From contig CM012955.1 of the NCBI GenBank assembly GCA_000181795.3, positions 13,565,880-13,620,592 on the forward strand: 54,713 nucleotides of DNA, read 5' to 3'. This DNA is from Trichinella spiralis. Lineage: Eukaryota > Nematoda > Enoplea > Trichinellida > Trichinellidae. This document shows, piece after piece, positions 22,477 to 33,761 of this stretch; the stretch's first letter is position 1; each line of letters opens with the position of its first letter. The position numbers and the translations under genes are program-made. The notes under the pieces were generated by a model, which searched no databases, was not told where the DNA came from, and worked only from the letters and a program-made list of their open reading frames with translations.

Positions 22477-25069
22477 CTTCTTTTCACCGTTTCATCGCCG
22501 GATTTTATTATGAAAAAATTATTTCCCACGCGCCACTCGGAGCAATTCACTGAAGAAGGAGAAGAGAAAAAAAACCAAGAAAATACTACTTAACACAAGC
22601 AAAAAAAAGATAGAAAATAAACGGTGAAATGTGAAAGAGGTTGAATGCAAAGATGACAGACAGACAAATAGAATGGAATAGGATAGAAATAGAAGAGAGA
22701 AGTGAAAGAGGTGAAATGCTGTTGCTGAGCAGGTTGGTTGGTTGCATAGTGATCTGGCTAGCTTGGGTAAGCTTGCTTGGAGAGATTGAGAGAGAAGCGG
22801 AAAACAGAAATGATCGTTCTAATCAAATCCAATTAATGATCCGTTGCGCAATAATTCAAAAGCGATTCCCTCCCCCCCACTTGCCTGCCTGCACGTGACG
22901 ACCGGCCAAGATGGGATCAGAATTGACCAGTATGGCGGCTTTTCTCCTCATTGAAACACAACTCGGCCGCATGCATCATGCAACGAGCGGCTTTTTCTCA
23001 CCTCGGCCAAAGGCGAACAAGAACCAAAGCGAAACGCTTGTTTTGTCCAATCAGGCCGGCAGATGTGCACTGGCCTCAAGGTCGGCGAAACAATTCTTCT
23101 TTCAAACGTCACTTCAAAAGCATCTATCTCCCAATGGCCAAATGGACCGTCACACTTTGATGCATTGGTTCGCTGGTATTTCTTCTTTTTTATTTTTCAT
23201 ACGACAGCAAACATTTCATTTCAAATAAAAATTTCTCTTCGATGTTCAAATTGTCACCCGAATTTAAATTATACATGCACGATAAATGTACAAAATAATA
23301 CACGTCAGAATGAATAAACAAATATAAATAAATAAATATATATATATGTGTGTGTGTGGGTGTAAAATTGATTTAATTTTAAAATAAATTCCAAATCCAC
23401 CAGCAAAAAATCACTTGACACTCCAGGTACTTTCCAGTGTTATATATATATATATATATTATTTGTTCTTTGATAAATACTTAACTGTGAAAATAATGAA
23501 TAAATCAACTGTACAAATTCAACTCATTACTTCTTTGTTTATTTGTATTTCTGTTCACTAACAACTTTCAACAGATGAAAAGAGTAGAAGAGATTTTTGC
23601 ATAATTATTACTGTTGCTTGTGCAAAAAGTGCAATGAATATGGAAATGTTACTCACCACCGATAAGATAGCAGCATGGAACGGATGGACGGCCGGAGATG
23701 AAGCCCGCTTGTGAAGATGGACCGTTTGTTGAATCTATCTATCACTTTAGTGCCGGTGTTGAAGTGCTGTGTTCAAGATGTCGCTGTGACGTTGAACAAA
23801 TGCAGAAAGAAAGAGAGATGGAGAGGAAAGATGGAAAGAGAGAGAGAGAGGAAGAGGGAGAGGGAGAGAATGAGCAACACACACACACACACACAAAGAG
23901 GGGGAAGAAAGACAAGCAAACAGAAACACAAATTGCAGATATCGCTCGCTTTGCTCTGCCAGTTTTTTGGAATCTGCAAATGCTTAAGCTTTCTAGTTAA
24001 TCTAATCAATCATAGTCATCTGCATAGGTCATCAACGAAACACAAGACATAACATAATCAGTTGGCCGTATCAAGCGTGCGTGCTGTTGTTGGCTTTTTA
24101 TACAACTGCAGAATAAAAATGAAAAATGAAATAATAAGAACAGGTTGTTTCGACGAGAAAAATTTGTTGAAAAAAAAAATCAGATTTTTAAATTTTCCGA
24201 TCAAAATCAAAGCGAAAATTGCCGTTGAATGTGAATTTTCTTTTTTTTTTTTTTGTTCCAAACCAAACATATAGAAATATTTCTAAAAATGACAAATCTA
24301 CGTCATTCATACGAGGAGAATATTTGTTTAATGATTCGATGTTCAATTTTTGATGAAACTTGGAATCAGCGGCTAATTTTGCAGTTGTTCCTTGTTCACT
24401 TGTTCATAAAGAGAGACAGATATGAGAGGGGAGGGATAGATGTGGCATTTTTGCCGCTGGCAACAATCGAAAACCAAAAACACGCCACGAACAAACAGAT
24501 CAGGGAACATATTCATTTTTCAGACGCTGCCGTCGGTTGACAATTTGGAAAATTTTTTTTCAAAAATCCAACTGTCGTGTGCAAAATTTGAACAATGCAC
24601 CACAATTCGGCTGCCTGTCCGCTTCATGTCAATTTCTGCAAGCTCGAACAAGCAACACAAGGGGGAAAATATGCGCCAATGTTCTCTTCACAATTGAGCG
24701 TGAATCAATTGCCAAATCGCTTTTCCACCACCCTAACGCCACTGATTTTGATAACTTGAAAAACATACATACATACAAACAAACAAACAAACAAACACGT
24801 GAAATGTGCTTGTCATAGGAGGAGGAGGGAAAGTGTTTTCCATTTTGTTCGTTTCTTCATCTGTAGAATTTCGACGAAAATTTGGAAAATCAAAAATTCA
24901 CTCTTACAATAAAAGGAAAGAAGAGAGAGAAAAAAATATTCATTTTGATTCCAGAATTGGAAAATAACGAATAAAATTTTGCCTGTTGGAATTTTTTTTT
25001 ATTAATAAATTGCTAAAACGGGCACTGAACTGTGACCACGACAGCCGGACGGATGTCGTCCATGCAGTT
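22477..25069. other. Upstream region of the globin-like gene with simple repeats
   Basis: This 2.6 kb has a GC-rich patch at about 22860-23150, listed separately, and (TA)n near 23438-23458. It also holds a purine-rich (GA)n block at ~23810-23870, (CA)n at ~23876-23898 and CATA/CAAA repeats at ~24768-24796. Open frames across 23698-24052 are products of these low-complexity tracts. No further gene was supported. Confidence 0.5.
22860..23150. promoter_or_regulatory. GC-rich, promoter-like patch upstream of the globin-like gene
   Basis: In an otherwise AT-rich intergenic region this patch has a CACGTG E-box (about 22892), a TATGGCGGC motif (about 22930) and a CCAATCAGGC CCAAT-type box (about 23050). 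It lies 0.4-0.7 kb upstream of the globin-like start. Motif content and composition suggest a promoter or enhancer; no direct evidence is available. Confidence 0.35.
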
Positions 25070-26087
25070 CTATTTTTCGATAGTTTCTACTTCGATTGAA
25101 TAACGTACTTTTTCCATCACCTCTTCCAAATCGATGTACTTTGGACCTTGAGCGATTTCATTCCGAACGCACGATTTCATACAATTGTAATACTGCTTCC
25201 ATTCGTTTACGCATTTCAAAATTTTTTTATCGCATATTTCAACAACTTCTAAATAAAATTCTTCACAGAACACTTGTTCACAATTTTGCAAATATTCAAC
25301 CAGAATCTGAAGTCGAAAACCAATTCATGTACAATATTGGAAAAGTTCAAGTCAAAAAATAACAATTTCATTTTTCACGGTGGCAAAATTTTCTTAAAAA
25401 TTATCATTTCCAATTTAAATTTAAAAAGTGAAAAAAAATTAATTCAAATACATCCAATATCGAATAGACGAAAACCTGGTATTCGTCAAATTGTTCATTT
25501 ATAATAATAATCATTATTATTATTATTATAAGCGGACGACAACCGAATACACATGCCAAATTTATAGTGGGATATGTTATTTTCAATTTAATTTTGAACA
25601 CAACTTGATTAAATTACTACTGTTCCACAGACAATTAAAACTTTTATGGCGACGTTTTATTTATATTTCTTGCGACGCTTTGCACTTGCCATTTGGGTAT
25701 TAAATTCCAAATAAGAGATCATTTGAAATCACTAAAATTACGTCATTCTACTTTCAGACCGAATAAGAAGAAAAAGAGATATAAGCAAGTGTAAATTGAA
25801 CTTTTCGCACCACAAAAATTGTCTCCTCCTGTATTCATTTTCTGACTTAATTCAGTAAACAATAATAATTTATGAAAAAATTCATCTTTTTCATTTTACA
25901 ATATTTCAATATTTTTTATACAATTAACATTTTATACATTTAACAATAATTCAATTCAAGTCAGTATTCAGTATTTCATTATTGTAAAATTGTAGAAAAA
26001 ATTAACGCTTACTTCATCAAAACGTGCACCATTGGAAAGTACAATTATAAATACAACAACGTGCACTACCACTAGCAGCACATCCAT
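25070..26087 (-). CDS. Small secreted six-cysteine protein, family not recognised
   Basis: Two exons give 103 residues. Exon 1 (26087-26013) encodes MDVLLVVVHVVVFIIVLSNG, a clear signal peptide, then ARFDE, and ends at a gtaagc donor in phase 0. Exon 2 (25306-25070) starts after a cgacttcag acceptor, also phase 0, so the join is in frame. The mature part is about 80 residues with six cysteines spaced C-x4-C-x10-C-x6-C-x9-C-x3-C. It has acidic and lysine-rich helices (for example EICDKKILKCVNEWKQYYNC) and no further membrane segment. The even cysteine count suggests three disulphides in a helical secreted protein. I could not assign a family. The 706 bp intron is long for this locus, so a small middle exon cannot be excluded. 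Confidence 0.6.
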
Positions 26088-29000
26088 TAACGAATTAATT
26101 CACCGTTCACCAACAGCTGTTGCTGCACGTTCAATATACGTGTGTTTGCACAGTATAACAAACAGTTCGACTGTTCATTTTGGAATATAGTTTGATGCAA
26201 ATCTGCTTGAACGTACACATCATTTTAACAATCGTCGTTTCGAACGATGAATAAATTCAACAGCTCTCTACATGTAAACAACATCTTTATTATGGCTGCA
26301 TCTCCAGTTATTGTTAATAAAGGTTTTCAATGATCCTCCTCACACCAAGCGGCAATACTTCAAACAGCTCATGTTAGCCACATTCATGCAATGTTTTCAG
26401 GTAATATTACCGCGGTCATATATTGGGCTGAGTAAAAATGTCAACACAATAATAGCTTACTTATTAATGGTCTACATTTACATATATACCTATAGGATGG
26501 TAACCTATTGTGAATCTTATTCGATGATAATTTTTACATTTCATTCATTGTAAATATGTTGTTATGTTTGAAAATATTGTAGAATAAAAAACAAATTTTC
26601 CGTTATTACATAGCAAGCAGAAGCAATTTTCATTTCGTCAATACTAATGTTGTTGTTTCATCAAAAAAATTCACCTCAAATCGTTTACATTGCATTTGGT
26701 ATACATTTATTTAACATATTTCCTTGTACAGCTTAGCTTATTTGAAAGTAAAAATGGAAGGCATTTAACATGATAAAAAAAAGAGAATGATCCGTTTCTT
26801 AATGCTGATATTTTATTTACTTTTTATACAAATGATTTCATATGGTAAAGTTAATTTTATCACATATTCCATATATCATATAAAGCAATATGAAATGAAA
26901 TGAAATGAAATGTGTGAAGAAAATATGGTTTCAACAGCTTTCACATTGCATTCAATTATCATCTGCGAAATGTGAAATGCAAAAGACCTGCTGTTTACAA
27001 ATGTAAATCATAAAAAATTCATAAGAATTGAATGGTCGTAAGTGGAAATCTATAGAATCAATTCATTGATAAAGCACACAATAGGTTTTTGGTGAATCTT
27101 CCATTCTAAAGTCTAGATTTCAACAGCTCCAAACAAAATAAATATTAATTAACGTCAGTTAATATAATTTAATGACAACTTGGCTTTTACAGTCCATTGT
27201 CATTTATAATAATTGTATGGCATAGTTAAGCAATTAAGTTGATCGATAATATTTTGCAACATGCAAAGTGAAAAAGATTACAGAACAAGAATTGAAAGTC
27301 CCCGTGCATTACACTTTTCAGCCGATTGTAGTGTAATTTTATTTCATAAATACCGATAAATAAATTCAATTAACAGATTGAATTGGATTAATAGAAAAGA
27401 AAGAAAAAAAGAAAAAAAAGACAGCTATTTCGGTGTTATTATACAATGGATGGTCGAAATCTCACCTAAACTATTGTCACAATGAAATAAAACTTTTTGA
27501 AACTTGTCAATTGCTTTTTTTAACGTGAAGCGTCTCAAATAAACATACTGAAATAATTTCAAAACAATCCTAATAATATGTTGAAGTGGATATTTGTACA
27601 ATAAAAATTGCATACAATCTGCACAGTATAAATATTTTTAATTTTACAACCTTCTTTCTGCAGCTTGCCAACCAAAAAAATACATCAATTCAACGACGAC
27701 AGAAAACGAGAAAAAATCTTCCCATGCAAACATAAAATTTCTTCATAATATTTCACATCATATAAAAAACAACTGCTCAGTATTTTATTATTAATTTACT
27801 ATATAAAAATTAAACGACTGCTTTTGATTTTTTGGAACATTTCTGAAAGCACAAAATACTCGAAAAGTTTCCATTATTAAACAGTTGAATAGAAGAAAAA
27901 AATAAGCGTGCGCGTCTTTTGGCTGGCTTTAGTTTTTGGGTTAAAGCTGTTGTTGCACATTCACTGAGATTTTTTACACCTTTACCATTGAGAAAGATTG
28001 AAAAATAAAAATAAAAATAAAAAACTGTATTTAATAATCGAAATTGACATTTCGCATACGGGTTTATTAAAAGGTGAAATTTTGTACACGATAATTTCTG
28101 ATGCTTATTATTTCTTGATGCACCATTGAGCCAACTGTTGAATAATTTGATAACTCGATAAAAGATGTTTTTATATTTCAAAAAAAAATTCATTCAAACA
28201 ACAACAACAACAAAAATGGGAAACTTTTCAGCACATTTATCAGTTCAAAATTATTAAAAGTAAGTTTGGAAAAGTGGAATTCACTGAGATGCATGAAATT
28301 GAATTAAAATTAATTCATGTTAATCAATCGTTTGTACATATCTTTCACTTCTAGTAGAGCCCGACCATTTTTGTCGCTAGCATTGCTATTTTCATGAAAT
28401 TATTTCTAAACGTCGTTTCAGAAAACACTGACAAAAAAGTGCTTTAGGGAAGATAAATCATGCATTATCAATCGAATGCTAAAAGTCGGTTTTAAACAGT
28501 TGGTCTTTTTTAAATATTGATTTTGCTGTTCTAATGAAAGTGAAGCTCGTCGGAACCTGGAACTACTGTTAATCAATAATAAGCCATATAACATAGATGA
28601 GTGATTGCAAATAGCCAAGCACAATTGCCTTCATTTTGCCAATAGCAAACGGTTAGGCCTATTTGCTGAACAAAGAATTTGTGTTAGGATGGAATGGATA
28701 ACTTATGGATCGACATCAGAGGCACTACTGTTCACAAGGACTGCTAAGTGGTCTTTCCGCAGACAGAACTAATTAACAATTTGGAACTTACTGAATTAAA
28801 AGATGGCCATATATTAACTACTTAGGCAAAACTTTTCTTCACATTCGCATCATCTTGCAAATGAAGTGCTAAATTTATAATTAGCTTCGAATCATTCTCC
28901 ACATACACACATACACACACACACAGAGAAAGACAGAGAGAGAGAGAGAGAGAAAGAGAGAAGTCATGCACTAGCACTGAAACATTGTGAATTGAGTATA

Positions 29001-29151
29001 TACATATATATATATATAAAGTGAAACATTTTAAATGGGTAAGCCACAGGCCACAACTAGATTGTAATACATATATATATGCAGATAGATATAGATATAG
29101 ATGTAGAAAAATTTTACTATTCTAATTCTAGAAGTGGACAACGTGACAGTC
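26088..29151. other. AT-rich intergenic DNA
   Basis: Features seen are a (GAAAT)n run at about 26888-26912, mixed CA/GA microsatellites at about 28905-28965 and TA/GATA-like repeats at about 29000-29105. A minus-strand frame at 27810-28193 is basic and of low complexity and gives no recognisable domain. No gene was supported. Confidence 0.5.
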
Positions 29152-32100
29152 ATGAGTGCCCCAACACAGAAAGAAACGGTATCATTCCGCATGGTCTCAT
29201 TGTTTATTGTTGGATTAGTAGCTGTCCTTACTAATGCGACATTTCTGTTTCTTCTCTACAGATTGAAAGAGAGAAAAAATTTCTTCTTCTTACAAGGTAA
29301 AGTTGAATTTACAATTTTTACAAATCATGAAATACCATTTTTCAAAAATACAATTTAAACTATTCTGATCTGATCTAAAATTTTTGCACGTATGCTTAAA
29401 AAATTCATACATTATTTTCATGCTTTCTTTAAAGTATAATATTTAACAATTGCAAACAGCTTCTTAATTTGCACGCATTATTGTAAAAATTTAAACCGTA
29501 CCGAAATGCTTATACATATTTCAAATATTGCTCCATACTGAAGAGATGCAGATAATTGTACAAGTAGTAGAAAAAACGAAGCTAATAATTTTCACTCGTG
29601 AAAATAAAACTTGAATTCAATTGTTTCAAACTAGTGCTGTTTTGCAACCTAATAATGAAAAATGCAATTGCAAAAATTCACATTTCCACATGAACAACAA
29701 TCACAAACAGCAATAATAAAATAGAACATCTCTTTTGGATTTTCGACAATTAATTAATTAATCAATTAATGAATAATGCCTAAAGCGGGAAATTCAGTAC
29801 TTTAAAAGTTAATTAGCATAAAATAACATGATACAATTTGAAAGCTTTGACGCACGCAGCATTTAAAAAATGAACGTTTAATTATGAAACATATTCTATT
29901 TTGAAACGCAAACTAGATAAATAGAATAAAACATAGATTCATTCATATGTGCTTTATTTTGAATAACTGTTTCATGCTTATTGAATAAGATGAAAAAATT
30001 TGACGCTTTATAAACGTATAATCAAAATTGAATTATGAAATTATCAATAAAATATTCTAAAGTTCAACTGTACAGCTGAAATTTATAGAATAATTGTCTC
30101 CTGGTATAATTAATGTTCCCATCTCAGATAATACAATTTTTTAATATACAATAAACAGACTGATATTACCTGCACAAAAGCAATGTTCAGTAATAGAAGT
30201 AATAAAAATTGCTGCACCTCATTCATTTGTAAGGTTTTTCCTTCTACTTTATAATCAAAATACAATAGAATAGAATAGAATGGATTATACATTTTATTAT
30301 ATACTAAACTGAATTTAATGACAAAGTTTAATTTCGTTATAGTTGTTTTTCTTTAATTTATTCTAATAGGTTTTTCATCGAACATCAAGTGATGAAATTC
30401 ACGGTGAAAAATTAATTGATTTGTAAATTTATTTTTTTCAAATTCAATTTAATTTTTGAATTGAAATTAATAATAATAATAATAATAAAACAATAATAAA
30501 ATATCAATTTTCTAAAAATGTTGGCAAATTTTTTCAAATAATTTATAATCAAAAGAAATAATTTTAACAAAAAAAGCTCGAAATATATTTTGAAAAAATT
30601 CAAAAACCTTCTTGATCAATTATCACAGTTGGAGAAAACTGGCAATATTAATAAGTTAACAATGGGATGAACTTCTTGCTCTCTTATTGTTTGTTTTTAT
30701 TTTATTATTAGTGAAATTTTAAGTAAGTATTCATTTAAATGCATAGAATGTCAGTAAGTAAATGCACGATTCTTTCAAAAGTTTGTCTTATTAATTTATA
30801 TTTATAGTGCACATTTGAAATGCATAAGTTCTTCTTATGGGATCGTCATTGTTAGAAAAATGAATCCATTACAAAACTAAAATTATTTATTGCATAATTT
30901 GTCAAATATAATTAAAGGCTTCACTTTTCAATAGTATAATGTAATGGATTAGTCAGAATAGATAAAATCGTTAAAAATTTCATTTAAACACAACCAACAA
31001 ATACTCCCGCGTGTTACTACTACTCTTTTGATATTTCTCAATGAACTGGATTAGTACGTGATGATTTAATAAAAATGGATTAACAAATAGAAATGTCGTG
31101 AATTGTATTAATTTTGAAATAAATTCTCCCAAAATGCATATTAATCAGTACTATTTAAAAAATCATAACAACACAACCTGCCCTTCATGTTTTTTGTACA
31201 TAATCAATATCGGTTAGCTAGTAGTATTGTTGTAGAAGAATGATACGCTGATGAAACAGTTCGCCTTTTGTTTTGCAACGAATGAACATCTATTATCTGC
31301 TTTTTATTTCGCTATTCGAATTTAGAAATTAATGCCATCTCGACATTATTAATAAATTATTGTAAATAATTGCACATATGCTTCTATTTATTTATTTACT
31401 TTTTTTTTCTATTAACAAACTCTACTCGGCTAACAGGGAACAATTTCCGTCTATTTGAATGATAATTTATTTTACAGTTTACATGCACGTGTGTACAGTA
31501 GAATACTCTAGGATATGTGAATTATGTCCAAGTTGAAGCGCATAGTTGATCATCCGCAGCTAGTAGTCACAAACATCACCACCTCTATTCAACGACTTTA
31601 TAAAAGTAGCTGTATTCAACTTGTCGTGTGAAATGCATTCAAGCTCAACAGCCAGAAGGCATAACTGAGGAATAATTAAAACTTAATGAACTTTAATTAT
31701 CGACAGAGAAAGAGAGAGAGAGAGAGAGAGAGATATGGGATGGCAAAAATTGAATTTTCTGTAAATCATTACTACTGTTAATGAGAAATGGTCATTTTTT
31801 GTGCAAACAATAAATCGCAGATAATAAATTTATCGTGACAATATTGATCACGTTATGAACAAATAAAAATGAACGAATAATTTCAACCTGTTATTATTAG
31901 GAAGTCTATTAGGAAAAGTTCTACTGGTAAAATACTCCCCTCCCCCCCCTCCCCTATGAAATAACTCGTTTTGATTTTATTTTTTTTCCAGGATTTGCAT
32001 GGGGCAGTGTGGTGAACGGCCTCGCGGATCTTGTGGGCTTTTTCCGTCGTCTGATTGCAATCCATTCCGAAGCGAGACTGATGACTCGATTCCAGTGCCT

Positions 32101-32785
32101 CTTGCAAGGGGTGAATTTGATGCCATTTTTCGTCGGCGAAACCGTAGGAACGGTGAGCATATTTTTCCTCTGCTCAGAACGATTTTTGTCCATTTACAAG
32201 CCGTACCAGTCGATCCAAGCGACCAGCTCTGTGACGAGAAAAGTCGGTACTGGTACAATATTGTCGTTGGCCGTGTTCACAGTGGCCATTTCGTTTTACG
32301 TTGTCAAAGTCGAAGGTGACCAGTACGTCCGGTCGTCCTGCTTTGGTAACGAAGTTCTGGGCAGACTTTTCTACGATATCCATTACACTTTGAATGCCTG
32401 TATTGGACTGGCAACTGTACTGTTGTACATGGTCACTTTTGCTCTGATAAAGAGGAAAACACGAAATTCCATCGGTGCCGTGGCCGATATACAACTACGT
32501 CGTCAGGTCGTAGTGACCAAAAGATTGTCGTCGTTGTTGTTGTCGACATTCTTGCTCCAAGTGGTGCCGTTTTTTTTGCTCGCTTTATCCACTTGGAGTG
32601 AAAGTCTGTGGAAACCGTTGATCAGCGTCACAATATGGCCACGTGGAATTGGAATGTCCATTTATCCGGTAGTGTTGATCGCTGTTCAGCCGGAATTACG
32701 TCTCGAAGCGGCGAGAATTTTTGGAAAATTTAAAACCAACACCGCCTCTCAGGTCTCTTCGACAACAACGCAACAAGTGCAATAG
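29152..32785 (+). CDS. Seven-transmembrane receptor, rhodopsin-like, nematode chemoreceptor type (copy 1)
   Basis: Two exons (29152-29296 and 31992-32785) join in phase 1 to give 312 residues. The first carries TM1 (MVSLFIVGLVAVLTNATFLFLLYRL, with the family Asn). The second carries TM2 (WGSVVNGLADLVGFF, with Asp) and TM3 ending in FFLCSERFLSIYKPYQS, where ERF stands in for DRY. TM4 and TM5 (LNACIGLATVLLYMVTFAL) come next. A basic third loop leads into TM6 (LLLSTFLLQVVPFFLLAL), and TM7 ends SIYPVVLIAVQPEL, a variant of NPxxY. A Ser/Thr-rich tail follows. The intron is 2.7 kb, unusually long here. The ligand is unknown. A Srsx-like chemoreceptor or orphan peptide receptor fits best. Several antisense frames over exon 2 are shadows. 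Confidence 0.78.
31936..31955. repeat. C-rich tract in the receptor intron
   Basis: A run of about 20 bases, almost all C with a few T, lies ~35 bases before the exon 2 acceptor (31991). It extends the polypyrimidine tract of that long intron. A related C8 run occurs at about 15367. Confidence 0.6.
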
Positions 32786-33761
32786 TCGGACTAAGGTCGG
32801 TTTGTTTCTCCAATCCTCTATTTTTCCCCTATACCAACCACTGTTTGGCCTTGATTTCATTTCTACATTACGGGTTGGATATATTTATTATTCCAATTTC
32901 AAACGCTTCGCCTGATAAAAAAAGTAAACTGCACAATCGGTAATTAAAGAAGGCTAGTTGCTTGTTTTGTTCAAGCCGGCCGTTGGTCGCAGCAGTGATA
33001 AAGTTGAAATTTGATAATCCCATTTTTGAATCGCGTCACTTCAGCAACGCTAATTAATTATGCCGCTACAATGAACGAGCACAGGGGCTCGACGCTCGGC
33101 CGTCCAAAAATAGTATTCGAAGAAAATTGTCCGTCCAAAATCGATTTCAGCGACGTTGACAAAATTTTTCATAAAATTACTGCCACCAGTGGTCGTTAAA
33201 CATTTCAATTAAATTCACTTGTCAATTACACATTTGTGTGTTCAACAAACACCGCAATGCAAAAGTTGTTCCCAATTAAATAGAATAAATTGGTCGGCAA
33301 TGTTGAACTTCATTTAACATTTGGCATTTAGCGTTTTAATAAAAGTACCACTTCCATAAATAGTATCGAATCATTTATGATTGAATTCGAAAATATACAC
33401 CATGCTTTATGGTGTTGTTGTTCACTTAATTTCCATTGGATAAAAAAATACAATTTATTTTCAGGGGGGAAGAAGGTGGATTTTCACAGTTGAACGACGT
33501 TGATAAAATGTACAAAGTTATATCAAGAAAAAAATTAAAGATGAATGAACGAAAATTCGACGATAGCTTCGATTGAAGTGAACGCATTTTCCATTTTGTC
33601 AATTGCAATTAGTTCAATTTACAATATATAATTGATGAGCTGATGAATGGCAATGTTGCGAATGGATTTTTCCGTTCGAACGCAATAATGGTCAATGTTC
33701 GATGTGGAAAAGTCGAACGGTAAACGTGGATAAAAGGATAATGGGGAAAAAAATGGCAAAA
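32786..33761. other. Convergent spacer between receptor copy 1 and LINS1
   Basis: Contains the 3' UTRs of both genes and the small plus-strand frame at 33071-33199 listed separately. Nothing else was seen. Confidence 0.5.
33071..33199 (+). CDS. Possible 42-residue protein or terminal exon
   Basis: The ATG follows a good acceptor (cgcgtcacttcag, about 33041-33045). The frame encodes MNEHRGSTLGRPKIVFEENC followed by a polar, basic and acidic segment including KIDFSDVDKIFHKIT. Composition is protein-like and unlike the surrounding AT-rich DNA. No family was recognised. It may be a small gene, a last exon or chance. Confidence 0.3.
   Translation: MNEHRGSTLGRPKIVFEENCPSKIDFSDVDKIFHKITATSGR

Noticed and set aside
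21934-22593. Long plus-strand frame (219 codons) antisense to the globin-like gene
   Set aside because: It mirrors the GC-rich coding strand. The globin helix pattern and proximal His are on the minus strand, and the plus frame has no recognisable domain.
23698-24052. Frames rich in Arg/Glu/Lys or Ser/Leu over the GA and CA tracts
   Set aside because: They are translations of simple repeats on both strands, with no upstream splice or start context.
27810-28193. 127-codon minus-strand frame
   Set aside because: Low-complexity, Lys/Phe/Tyr-rich composition typical of AT-rich noncoding DNA; no recognisable motif or start context.
31977-32494. Several overlapping antisense frames across receptor exon 2
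   Set aside because: They are shadows of the clear 7TM coding frame on the plus strand.
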